Shown: one piece after another, positions 28,101 through 35,200 of the stretch
How positions within the stretch are numbered: position 1 is the stretch's first letter
Layout: every line of letters starts with the position of its first letter
Assembly: GCF_016741855.1 (NCBI RefSeq)
Contig: NZ_JAERRH010000030.1
Location: 1 to 46,505, forward strand
DNA length: 46,505 bases
DNA from: Streptomyces musisoli
GTDB taxonomy: Bacteria; Actinomycetota; Actinomycetes; Streptomycetales; Streptomycetaceae
Direction: 5' to 3'
Notes under the pieces: model-generated
What the model was told of the DNA's origin: nothing
What the model saw: the letters and a program-made list of their open reading frames with translations, nothing else
Database searches by the model: none
Translations under genes and position numbers: made by a program

Positions 28101-28337
28101 GGTGGGCGCCGCCGGTGACGCGGATGAGACGGCCTCCCGGTCGCGGCGTCCGGCCGCGGCGGGCAGGGGACGACCGGGTACGGACTTCTCCTTGCGCAGT
28201 GTCCCGGCAATCGGGGAGGTCTTCGCAGTGACGGTGGTCAGCGCGGGGGCCGGGACGGCGCCCTGCAGCAGCCCGGCGGTGATCAGTGGCGGGCACAACA
28301 GTGCCAGCCACCACGGCAGTCGTCTGCGTACCTTCAC
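22161..28337 (-). CDS. Giant secreted YD/RHS-repeat protein with variable Cys-rich tip
   Basis: 2058 residues from a GTG at 28337 preceded by GAGGGGGAGAG. A signal peptide (VKVRRRLPWWLALLCPPLIT) is followed by an N-terminal region, then many YD repeats (YDALNRK, YGYDRAGHQTSMTYP, YAYDDDGDLTSVTDQTQAV, YGYDADGRLTSRSVGG). The RHS core ends RFISPDPLYDKTKPQSLNGY and the DPTGL box near residue 1825. The repeats build a closed shell in known RHS toxins. The last ~230 residues are unlike the rest: Gly- and Cys-rich (CGPC, CDDHGHC, CLWVCFKLGCEAKAKC, CYFEGGGGC) and ending LDWKNIWSFFGP. That position is where polymorphic toxins carry their active domain, but I do not recognise this one, and the next gene is not an immunity gene. 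It is large cargo of the transposon. Confidence 0.88.
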   Translation of the reverse strand: MKVRRRLPWWLALLCPPLITAGLLQGAVPAPALTTVTAKTSPIAGTLRKEKSVPGRPLPAAAGRRDREAVSSASPAAPTWPAARSATLDVTKGHATKLPGTGLALTATADTTARVAMRTYGRATARRLGALGYVFTAARADDAARQARPASAPATVTMDYASFRHAAGGDLASRLRVERLPRCVLDARPCRGRAAFVPAANDVARGRISARVPLADDAVYALVSTASGGSGDYRATDLKASGKWSVGPESGDFQYSYPLPLPPPPYGKAPDLSLDYSAQSVDGRTSASNNQASWVGLGWDLNPGFIERKYRACVDDGSPTLSDLCWHSPYSGAEDGAEYVISLQGTTTELIKDGNGRYHAEDDPGWKIEHTYDGANSDNSKEAWVVSTDDGTRYFFGYHEDSNWTVPVIGNDSGEPCHGAAQSLCRQTYRWNLDEIRDPNENDTRFSWTKETNYYKRFSNGDKESYDRGGYLSRVEYGMQTGEKPADRVDFTTAYRCLSDVTKQSPNCSAPTSTSDSDYPDVPVDLICTSGQDCTKNSPAFFVTRRLASITTQVWDPATSAYLQVDRIQPTYAMPDPPGATDAMLWLNYIQVQGTWAENVTLPAVDFDGAWLNNRVDYPSGDTTKAMPMRRITSIQNGLGGATDIHYGHGSAAATCPSDGSDSTWESGKHWDTNDQECFRVDYRPEGASSTVHGVFHKYLVTKLDQVDLIGGSPTRTTQYDYLGTPAWHYDDDLTTPTDQQQWADWRGYATVRQTDGSGPSGQRTVTETTHFRGMDGDKLKSGGTKNVSVTDWDGNQFADNHAKSGETLQTRHYRLNSDGSRTELASERYTYWDSGATANGPGLHNAHMIRPYQTRARQLRSDGTWRQTGSDKDGYSTANGGLPTRTVQWGEIGTATDNTCSEITYAQNTSDWRWMLDYPETQETHNGDPDASTTQCPGPVVARTVTLYDNATAPGTSDQPIDGNPTEIRRYWNDTSHADEKKIYDQYGRVTSDTDPLNHTTTTSYNPASGWPVNGTRTTNPLNQSTTTYTSRAFGVVTRTVDPNGLATTTDYDGAGRLVRVWLPTEPKPNGVDVPPPTGVVPSYEYGYRVTVDGTAPNSQPDKPTVVTARQLQSITNGTPQWLPTYTYLDGFGRTREVQAPSAARTGGRTVTVTTYDDRGLAKGTSAALYNTQAPGDDPDLLLNPAPTEIPSWTEKTYDALQRETSSTLYGYGAVDRTTTTANYGDGKVVTPPRGARTAYWNDGLDRLAKVQENVPAGSDVPPSATPTTSYTYTPRGETATVTDAAGNLTSYGYDWLGHRTSTRDPDAGSSTTTYDPAGNVLTTKDAAGKTLAYTYDALNRKRTEWSGSVGDTKLAEWTYDTVPMAGQTGTPTKFVLGRPATTTRWSGGQPYRVDVTGYDLRYQVTGRTWTVPTAEGALAGSYTYGYGYDRAGHQTSMTYPAAGGLPAEKVTTGYTDTGRPDTLTGDTATYVKTSTYYGNGVLEGRSYAADGSVQRQYGYENSGAQRLSSVQSYVAGDRVQYDTYAYDDDGDLTSVTDQTQAVPQNQCYGYDALQRLSNAWTTTAACSTGPSGADKTGTDPYRLAYSYDAVGDMTAVTDAAATRTYSYPDPGPTAVRPHAVTSVGSDTYGYDADGRLTSRSVGGTAATLAWTDSGSLASVTSAGATTSFAYNADGDRLVRRTPSGTTVYLDGMELTRTGSTVGATRYYTAGGSVVAIRTPDTLQWLGNDQQNSTQLAIDATTGKVSRQRYLPYGAHRGDTDALPLTDRGFLGKTEDADTGLDQIGARYYDPSLGRFISPDPLYDKTKPQSLNGYTYADGNPTTFSDPTGLRACEGTTGEFACAPGQRPDGKSTSEIGHEYGGSQGGGSNFGGGGGSQVCGPCLGGVAPPPQYRLPWFMHGYVSSEVSPVAPSARPSDLRPGEEYFCDDHGHCRRLTIKKPGERLVWNTGVCLWVCFKLGCEAKAKCDGGSFGADGVGGEIKSLRERKVGLGGYTSVGVYSAPSSQRASSLRLCYFEGGGGCIAFGKRPNGSWWGGWELGVGKGSTLDWKNIWSFFGP

Positions 28338-28777
28338 AAGGCTCTCCCCCTCAGCCTGTCCGGGACAGCCGCCGGCCATGGGCCGGGGCACCTTCAGCAG
28401 TGGAACCGCGGCGAGCCTTTCACCGGGCGCGGCCCGACGCATTGACCGTGAACGCAAAACCGTTGTTGCTCAGCGCAAGGATCCGGGCCGGTCGGTGCCG
28501 CGGCGGGCGACCACGGCTTGCGGCTCCGGATCTCGGTGTCGGCGCCGGTCCACGGCGGCACAGAAGCCCAGTTGGAGTCGGTGTTGCGCCGGCAACGACC
28601 ACATCGGCGTTCGTGCCGTGACCGCGGTGAGAAACCCCTTTCCCGCCCCTTGGCGTTGTGGCTGACGAGAACTGCTGCGACGACTTCGGGCCGTTGACCG
28701 AGCAGCCTCGTCCGGCGCACCGTCTTCCTCTCACCGTCCGCGGCTCGCCCACCCTCGACCCGGAAGCTGACGTCACG

Positions 28778-30235
28778 ATGAATCCCTCCAACGATCGACG
28801 CCGCCCACGCCGGGCAGGCCGCCTCCTGGCCCTGGCCCTCGCCGCCGGTGCACTGCTGTGGCAGCCGGGGCAGGCTGCGGCGACGTCGACAGGTTCGACG
28901 CCGACCGCCGTGCAGGCGACCGCTGCCCACGCGGCCGCAACGGTTGACAGCGGTTTCGGCCTCGCGGCCACCGACCTGAGTGACCGCGCCGCCGATCTGA
29001 CCGCCGCGCTGCCCACACAGGGGGTCCAGAACCTGCTCAGCCAGGCCGACAAGTCCGTCAGCAGCGGAACTGCCTGCGCGACCAATCCGTTCGGCGCCGG
29101 CGACGGCGGCATCGCTCCGCTGCGCCCCGCCGTCAAGTACTGCTGGAGCGACGACGACGCCCTGAGCAAGGAATGGATCCCACAGGGGATCACCGGTGTC
29201 TCGGATGCCCAAGCCGATGAGTACTGGGGGACCAAGCGGCCCGTGATCACGTCCTGGTACGACGACTCCACTGCCTGCACGCCGTCCGGTACGCCCGCGT
29301 GTGCCGACAAGGGGGTGCGCCTGTCCTTCCTCGACCCGGCCACCGGAAAGTATCGCCACGTGCTGCTCGCGTACCCGTACTACAACTCTTACGGGCACAT
29401 CTCGTACCGTGCCATCGACATCCACTCCGGCGGGATCGCCTGGTACAAATACCGCCTCTACGTCACCGATGCCCTCCACGGACTGAGGGTGTTCGACCTG
29501 CGCGACATCCTCGACCTCGACCCGGACCGGCATCCCGCCACGAACAACAGCACTCCCGACGGCCTGACCAGCGACGTCCAGGACAACGGCAAGGTGGGAC
29601 GGCAGAGCAACGTCTGGTACTCCTACGGCTATCGCTACGTCCTGCCGCAGGCCGCCTCGTACGATTTCGTCAGCGCCCAGCACAACAGCTCGGCCGGCAC
29701 GTGCGAGTCAAACGGGGCGCCCAAGGCATCCTACCTCTCGGTCGACCGCAGCAGCAGTCCCCCGCAGCTCATCATGGGCGAGTACTGCACCACCGACTCC
29801 ACCCATCCCGGCAACGGCCGTATCGGCGCCCTGCCCGTCGACGACGCGGACGGATCCCTCCTGTCGGCTGCCGACGGCCTGGTGTCGGCGGTCGGCACCT
29901 ACGCGCTACCAGTGAAACAGGTCCAGGGGGCCTCCCGTTACGCTGGCCGCTGGTACCTCAACCAGAGCCACCGATACAGCGACGCCAGCCTGTGGCGGGC
30001 AGCAGTGGGAAGCGACGGCGTCCTGGCCGTGACCGGTGGCGAGATCCGCACAGCGGTCGGCGCCGAGGACATGTACTACGAGCACGGACAGGCCACCGGC
30101 GCGGCACCTTTACTCTGGTCGCAGAGCGAGCACCGCGCCGACATCAACGACCCTTCCTGTGCAACGACCGACCCGACGCCATGCGGACGGGTGATCTATG
30201 CCCACCGGGTGAGCGACATCCTCACACAGCCGTGA
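28778..30235 (+). CDS. Large secreted protein, function unknown
   Basis: 485 residues from the ATG at 28778, where a Tat- or Sec-like signal begins: MNPSNDRRRPRRAGRLLALA, then LAAGALLWQPGQAAA. The mature part has paired Cys (TACATNPF, VKYCWSDDD, STACTPSGTPACADKG) and beta-propeller-like segments (YNSYGHISYRAIDIHSGGIA, LHGLRVFDLRDILDLD, SRYAGRWYLNQSHRYSDASL), ending VIYAHRVSDILTQP. I recall similar uncharacterised secreted proteins in Streptomyces but no activity. It is divergent from the YD-repeat gene with a 440-base gap that presumably holds both promoters. A frame extends upstream to 28658 but lacks a signal-like start. It is the last cargo gene before the right end. Confidence 0.75.
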   Translation: MNPSNDRRRPRRAGRLLALALAAGALLWQPGQAAATSTGSTPTAVQATAAHAAATVDSGFGLAATDLSDRAADLTAALPTQGVQNLLSQADKSVSSGTACATNPFGAGDGGIAPLRPAVKYCWSDDDALSKEWIPQGITGVSDAQADEYWGTKRPVITSWYDDSTACTPSGTPACADKGVRLSFLDPATGKYRHVLLAYPYYNSYGHISYRAIDIHSGGIAWYKYRLYVTDALHGLRVFDLRDILDLDPDRHPATNNSTPDGLTSDVQDNGKVGRQSNVWYSYGYRYVLPQAASYDFVSAQHNSSAGTCESNGAPKASYLSVDRSSSPPQLIMGEYCTTDSTHPGNGRIGALPVDDADGSLLSAADGLVSAVGTYALPVKQVQGASRYAGRWYLNQSHRYSDASLWRAAVGSDGVLAVTGGEIRTAVGAEDMYYEHGQATGAAPLLWSQSEHRADINDPSCATTDPTPCGRVIYAHRVSDILTQP

Positions 30236-30581
30236 GGCGCATGCGCCGCTTCACGGGGAGGAGTTGACGCGTTCGGTGCCCCGGAGAAACTGAATGCCGC
30301 GCAGGGGATGGAAGCGCCCTCCGAGGCTCCGATCACCCTAACGCCGAACGAGCCGACCGGTGTTCGATTCTTTTTAAAGGGCGCGCGCCCTGCGCGGACC
30401 GGGCACGACCGCAAACGCATTACCCGTACTGGCTCTGCGGTGCGGCCACATAGCGTCCGGCACCTCCGAGCCGGAGCCCGACCTCCCGGCCATACGCTCG
30501 GCACCAACCTCCGACCGCACCTGTCGGTCATTCCATTGCCCCACAGGTGGAACACCACATGACCAGAGAGAAGCCAGCCTG

Positions 30582-30594
30582 ACGGTGCGTAGAA
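30582..30594 (-). repeat. Right terminal inverted repeat of transposon
   Basis: ACGGTGCGTAGAA, the imperfect complement (11 of 13) of the left end at 12478-12490. Confidence 0.75.
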
Positions 30595-30600
30595 GGAGCC
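30595..30600. repeat. 6-base direct repeat, right flank of transposon
   Basis: GGAGCC, identical to 12472-12477. The codons GAG-CC continue into the Mom-like second half in the same phase as at the left flank. Confidence 0.75.
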
Positions 30601-31110
30601 GTACGTCGAGTCCGTGGAGTGCTCGCGCTTCGTCCTCACGGATGAATGTCCGGCGAACGCCGAGAGCTGGTTCCTAGCCCGCTGCTTCGATGAGCTCCTG
30701 GTGCTTGGCGTGCGCGGGGTCGTCTCGTTCGCCGACCCCGTGCCGCGCAGGGATGCCTCCGGCACGTTGGTGGCTCTCGGGCACGTCGGCACGATCTACC
30801 AGGCCACGAATGCCGTCTCCATGGGCGACGCCGCGGACCGTGAAGCTGTTGCCGAACGGCGTCGTACTGAACGGGCGCATGGCGCAGAAGGTGCGCCGCC
30901 AAGAGCAGGGCCACGAGTATGCCGAAAAGCTGCTGATCAGGCTGGGCGCCCCGGCTCCTCGTGCAGGCATGGACCCGAAGGTCTGACTGCGGGAGGCGCT
31001 GGTGGCGGTGGGGGCCCGAAATCAGCGGCACCGCGGTGTGCATCGGTTCTGCGGACAGTTGCCGCGTGTTGCCGCTCGGCTGACGACGCTAACAGGGCGA
31101 CGGGCTCGCA
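30595..31110 (+). pseudogene. Mom-like GNAT-fold protein, second part (split by the transposon)
   Basis: From the GGAGCC repeat the frame reads EPYVESVECSRFVLTDECPA then ESWFLARCFDELLVLGVRGV, the GNAT core, and HVGTIYQATNAVSMGD. It then changes frame (near 30830) to TVKLLPNGVVLNGRMAQKVR and RRQEQGHEYAEKLLIRLG, meets a TGA at 30984 where the family has Trp, and continues LREALVAVGARNQRHRGVHR before similarity ends near 31065. With the part at 12114-12477 it makes up most of one gene. The frameshifts on both sides show it is dead; its last tail may be the scrap at 45735-45857. Confidence 0.6.
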
Positions 31111-31139
31111 TCTGATGACTACCGTCCAAGACACCCTCC

Positions 31140-31400
31140 AGCAGGCGGTCAGCCGGTCCCATGCCAAGATCTGGGCCCTGGTCGAGCAGGCCGTCGCCAC
31201 CCTCAAAGGCTGGCGGCTCCTGCGCGAGCTCCGCTGCTCGACCACCCGGATCACCGGTCTCGTCCAGGCCCGTCCTCTGCCTGCATCTCGCCAGCTCAGC
31301 CTGAGGATGGAAAACCTTCACCGGCTCAGACACGCAATGCTTCCCAGTGCCCGGGCACGGCGCGGGCCTTTTTGCAGGACACGCCCTAGCGATCTTTGAC
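31140..31400 (+). pseudogene. C-terminal scrap of an IS5-type DDE transposase
   Basis: The stretch ALVEQAVATLKGWRLLRELR followed by CSTTRITGLVQA is the conserved end of a DDE transposase (E of the DDE triad in xxVEQAxxxLK). After LVQA the frame shifts and the usual hydrophobic ending appears only in another frame. It sits between the Mom-like second part and the RiPP cluster, so it may mark the left border of an older insertion that brought the cluster. The gap 31400-31572 shows no gene; it should hold the promoter of the precursor gene. Confidence 0.65.
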
Positions 31401-31572
31401 GCAGCGAGGGTCGGAGGGCAGAGTTGGCTTACGCGGGCGCAACCGCCTTTCGTCTGATGGTCATATCATCCGTCGTCGTATTCCTGGACGGTGTGGTCAC
31501 GGTGCTTGCAGGGTCTTTCGCAGGCGCCAGATCGAAGGACGCGCGGGAAACCACAACACACCAAGGGGAATC

Positions 31573-31869
31573 ATGGCAGCCGAAAAGGCACCGATGGAGC
31601 CGAATGACGAGTCACTTAAGGAGCTCGAGATCACTGAGGATGACCTTGAGTGCACTGACGATTTGGCGCGCTACACCACAATGTGCACCACTTTCAGGGA
31701 CACGGTCATCCAATTCAAAGAGACGGATATCGACAGACTGTACTCACGGCCGGTCGCGAGCATCACCACTGAATTCAAATTTGCCGAGGAGGGGGTGGAG
31801 GCCGAGCGCCGTGAGGCCGAGCGCCGTGAGGCCGACATGACGCAAGACCGAGGAAAGGAGACGAAATAG
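31573..31869 (+). CDS. Candidate RiPP precursor peptide
   Basis: 98 residues from the ATG at 31573, with AAGGGGAA in good position upstream. The acidic leader-like start (MAAEKAPMEPNDESLKELEI, then TEDDLE) resembles LanB-recognised leaders with an LxLD/FxLD-type box. The middle (CTDDLARYTTMCTTFRDTVI) is rich in Thr with two Cys, suitable for methyllanthionine rings, and holds aromatic residues (Tyr, Phe) that a SPASM maturase could crosslink. A Tyr/Ser segment (DRLYSRPVASITTEFKF) follows, and the end is charged with EAERR repeats. It lies just upstream of lanB and is separated from it by a hairpin, the usual position of a precursor. No known precursor family is recognised; the cut site is unknown. 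Confidence 0.6.
   Translation: MAAEKAPMEPNDESLKELEITEDDLECTDDLARYTTMCTTFRDTVIQFKETDIDRLYSRPVASITTEFKFAEEGVEAERREAERREADMTQDRGKETK
31798..31827 (+). repeat. 15-base tandem repeat in the precursor gene
   Basis: GAGGCCGAGCGCCGT occurs twice in tandem, plus a partial third copy to 31835, encoding EAERR-EAERR-EA in the charged tail. Copy number may vary between strains. Confidence 0.85.
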
Positions 31870-31946
31870 AAGACACCGGTAATTGGAGTGAGTGGCCGCA
31901 GGATCGTCGTCCACTTTCCATCCGAGACCGGCGAAGTGCCGGAACT

Positions 31947-31982
31947 ATCAGTAGGCCGATCGAATCAGACCGGCCTACTGAT
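31947..31982 (+). terminator. Strong hairpin between precursor and lanB
   Basis: ATCAGTAGGCCG (31947-31958) and CGGCCTACTGAT (31971-31982) form a perfect 12-base stem with a 12-base loop. No clear T-run follows, so it may act as a partial terminator or mRNA-stability element, as between lanA and lanB in other lanthipeptide operons, keeping precursor transcripts in excess. The rest of the 374-base gap is relatively A/T-rich. Confidence 0.7.
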
Positions 31983-32057
31983 TGCGATCATCGGTACGGC
32001 ACGATGCCGATGTTTTTCTTCATCTACGACTGAATCCGACCTTGTTTTGTGCTTGTA

Positions 32058-32087
32058 TTGACATGCCGACTCGTCGACCCGATTACA
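32058..32087 (+). promoter_or_regulatory. Candidate promoter for lanB
   Basis: TTGACA at 32058-32063 is a consensus -35 box; about 17-18 bases later comes GATTACA, a weak -10. It lies about 160 bases before lanB in the A/T-rich part of the gap. Confidence 0.3.
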
Positions 32088-32243
32088 GATCATCAAGGCA
32101 GCTTGGTCGCGGCGTGCAAACACCTATTCGGCCGCTGATATTTCGGTGGTGTTCAATGCTGATGACGCACAGAGTTGGACGGGCTACGCGAGGCGGACGC
32201 GAACCTCGATCGCGACGGTGCTTGCACGCTGATCTGACGGCGA

Positions 32244-35200
32244 ATGAGCTCTCGTTGGGTCCACGTGGTTGAGCCCGGTGAGTTCTTCGTCGCCCGCGTT
32301 CCGGCGCTGCCGTTCTCCACGCTGACCGATTGGTCGGCCGGTGTGGAAGCGCCGGGGGCGCCCGCCGCCGAACTCGATGAAGCGCTGGCGCGCGATCGAG
32401 CGTTGCTGGGGTCACGATTGCAGGCCTTGTGCCGGCGTACTGATATCGCCCGTGCCCTATTCGAAGCGTCACCCGATCTGGTGCGCGCCACCACTGACGG
32501 CGGTGCGCCGCCACGCAGTGACGCTCCTGGCACGTTCCCTGCACGAGCACAGATCGCGCTGGTGCGGTATCTCTTCCGGATGGCGTCGCGGCCGACGCCG
32601 TTTGGCCTCTTCGCCGCGTGCGGTGCGGGGACGATCGGACCGACGACGACGTCGCTGTCGATCCCGCCACGCAACCGTTGGCGCCAGAAAACGATGCTCG
32701 ACGGCGCATATCTGGACGCTCTGCTGATGGCACTGTGCGACTCGCCCGTGCTGCGAGACCGGCTCACGCTGCGACCGAACGAGACGATTACCCGCGTGGC
32801 CGGCAGGCTTATGCTGCATAGGAGACGTGCCGCCGGAGACGAGCGCCAGCACCAGACGATCGAGGTCAGGCCCACGCTGGAGTTGGAGCGTGCGCTGGAT
32901 GCTGCGGGCCCGGGTGCATGCGCACCGGAGATTGCCGCCGCTGTGGCAGCCCCCAGGCCGATGACGCCACGACAGCTCGACTTCGTGCGAGCACTTGTCA
33001 AGGAGCAAATCCTGGTCGCCGACCTCCAACTCCAGGTCACCGGGGCAATGCCGTTGGACGCGCTGATCGACGATCTGGAGAACGTCGGTGCCGGCCTCCC
33101 GACGGCCGGGGTCCTGCGCGCCGTGCGTGACGCGCTGGACCAGCTCGACGACGTCGGCGGGCTTCAAGATCCGAAGATTCACCATGCGATAAGGGACCAG
33201 CTCGCCCAGATTCGCGCCGTAGCGGTTCCGACGCAACCGTTCCGTACAAGTCTCTCGCTCCCGCGAGGCGGCTTGAACCTGTCTTGTGCAACAGCGACTG
33301 AGCTCGAACACGGCGTGCGGCTGCTAGCGCGGATTGCACCCCCCTCAGCGCCCGATGAACTCGCCAACTTCAAGCTAACGTTCGCTGAGCGCTACGGCCG
33401 ACGGGAGGTGCCACTCGCCGAGGCGCTGGACGATCGGATCGGCGTTGGTTTCGGCATTCCGAGGGCAGAACGGGCGTCACTACTCGACGGACTGCTGCGC
33501 AACGATCGGCCAGTGCCTCCCCCGCCCCCACCCTCCACGAGGCGCGACGCGGCGCTGCTCAAAATGGTTCTGCGCGCCGCCGAGTCGGGAAGCCACGAGG
33601 TGGAGCTCAAGTCGGCTGACATCGAGGCGCTTGCGGCTGAGTCGCCGCGTTCGGCTCCGGCAAGCTTCGCTGTGGTCGCCAGCCTGGCGAACACGACGGG
33701 CGGACCACGGATTCTCTTCAGCTCGTGTGCGGGCCCCTCCGGGCTCGGGGCACTCGGCCGCTTCTGTCATACCGATCGCGACCTCGCCGGTCTCGTTCAG
33801 CGCCACCTGCAGGCTGAGGCTGCCCTCGATCCCGATGCTGTGTTCGCCGAGATCGTCCACCTGAGCGGGAGCTCCAGCATCAACGTCCTCGCCAGGCCGT
33901 TGCTACGCGAGTGGGAGATCGAATGGCTCGGCCGATCGGGCGCGGCGCCGGACCGGCGGCTATCGGTCGCAGACCTCCTTGTGTCGGTCCGTGACGACCG
34001 GGTCGAGTTGAGAGCGAAGAGTCTGGGTCGCCGAGTAGTCCCGCGCCTTACCTCGGCTCACAACTGGACATCATCCCGCACCCTGCCGATCTACCGTTTT
34101 CTGTGCGCGCTCCAGGAGCAGGACAGCGCCAGCGTGCTGTACTGGGATTGGGGCCCCCTTCTGAGCGCCGCCTTTCTTCCTCGGGTGACGTGGGGCCGTG
34201 TGGTGTTGTCGCGGGCTCGTTGGTTGCTGGCCTCATCAGAGCTGGATCCGGGCGAGCGCGAGCCGTGGCGTGCCGTACAGACGCTGCGCGCTATTCGCGG
34301 CCTGCCGCGGTGGGTCGTGGCCGTCGAGGAAGACAAGGAACTCCTGGTGGACTTCGACAACGTCCTCAGCGTGGATTCGTTCGCGCAACTGTTGCGAAGC
34401 CGTGGCTGGACGATCGTCAAGGAGATGTTCCCCAGCCCGGATGAGTTGGTGGCACGAGGCGCAGAGGGTGCCTATACCCATCAGCTGATCGTCCCGTTCA
34501 TTGCCAAGGCCGCCAGCGCGTCCGAGTCGGCACGTGCACGCGCCGTGGACTCGGGGGGACCATCTCCGCCTCCGCGGATCTTCGCCCCCTGCGGCGAATG
34601 GGTTGCGCTCGAGCTCAACTCGGGGACGGCGCTGGCTGATCGCCTCCTCCTGGAGATGGTTGCGCCAGTGCTCGGTGCCTTGGCCGCGGACGGCACCACC
34701 GACTGTTGGTACTTCGCCCGGTTCAACGGGCGTTCACCCGGTATCGCGGTGCATGCCCATGGCAATCCCGATGTGCTGGTGCACGCCCTGCGGGGTCTGG
34801 CGGCCCAAGCCCTCGACGTCGGCATGGCCCGCGACGCAAGCTTCAGGACCCATGTTCAGCAGGCGGGCGTCGGCGAAGCGGTCGTCGACCAGACCGCTGC
34901 GGGCCGACTGGCCCAGGCCGACTCGAACGCCGCGGTCGACCTGTTGTCGGTGCTAGGCGCGGACAATCGACGCCAGGATGACCGCTGGCGAGTTTGTCTG
35001 GTCGGCGTCGACCGGTGGTTGCGCGATGTTGGACTCGATCTTGACCAGCGGCTGGCCCATGCCAGGGCGATGAGCCGTGCGCTCGCCCGGGGGCAGCAGC
35101 TCGCTGACAGTGCGTCCCGGCGGCTGGGCGAACGCTTTCGCGCGGAGAGGCTCACGCTTGGTCGATTGCTCACGGCACCGCAGGAAAGCGATCCGCTCGC

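Larger units (their letters stand above)
12478..30594 (+). mobile_element. 18.1-kb TnpABC-type transposon with RHS cargo
   Basis: The left end is TTCTGCGAACCGT (12478-12490); the right end, read inward on the other strand from 30594, is TTCTACGCACCGT. Eleven of 13 bases match. The sequence GGAGCC flanks both ends (12472-12477, 30595-30600). Joining the flanks restores the Mom-like gene in frame (left VFPSLEP, right YVESVECSRFVL), which fixes the boundaries to the base. At the left end the element carries two tyrosine recombinases and a TnpC-like protein, as in Tn554, where crossing-over also uses a 6-base core. The rest is cargo. Gaps of note are 17063-17216 (nothing), 28338-28777 (divergent promoter region, no gene seen) and 30236-30581 (two short palindromes, no gene). 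Confidence 0.85.

Noticed and set aside
28394..29683. 429-residue minus-strand ORF
   Set aside because: Antisense of the large secreted protein; the signal peptide and Cys pairs support the plus-strand gene.
30236..30594. Palindromes GGCGCATGCGCC and GGGCGCGCGCCC considered as terminators
   Set aside because: They leave no proper loop or T-run in the direction of transcription; common by chance at this GC.
31424..31572. Hydrophobic frame (VISSVVVFLDGVVTVLAG) before the precursor, considered as a leader or small membrane protein
   Set aside because: The start codon has no ribosome site and the frame runs out of phase into the precursor gene; not supported.
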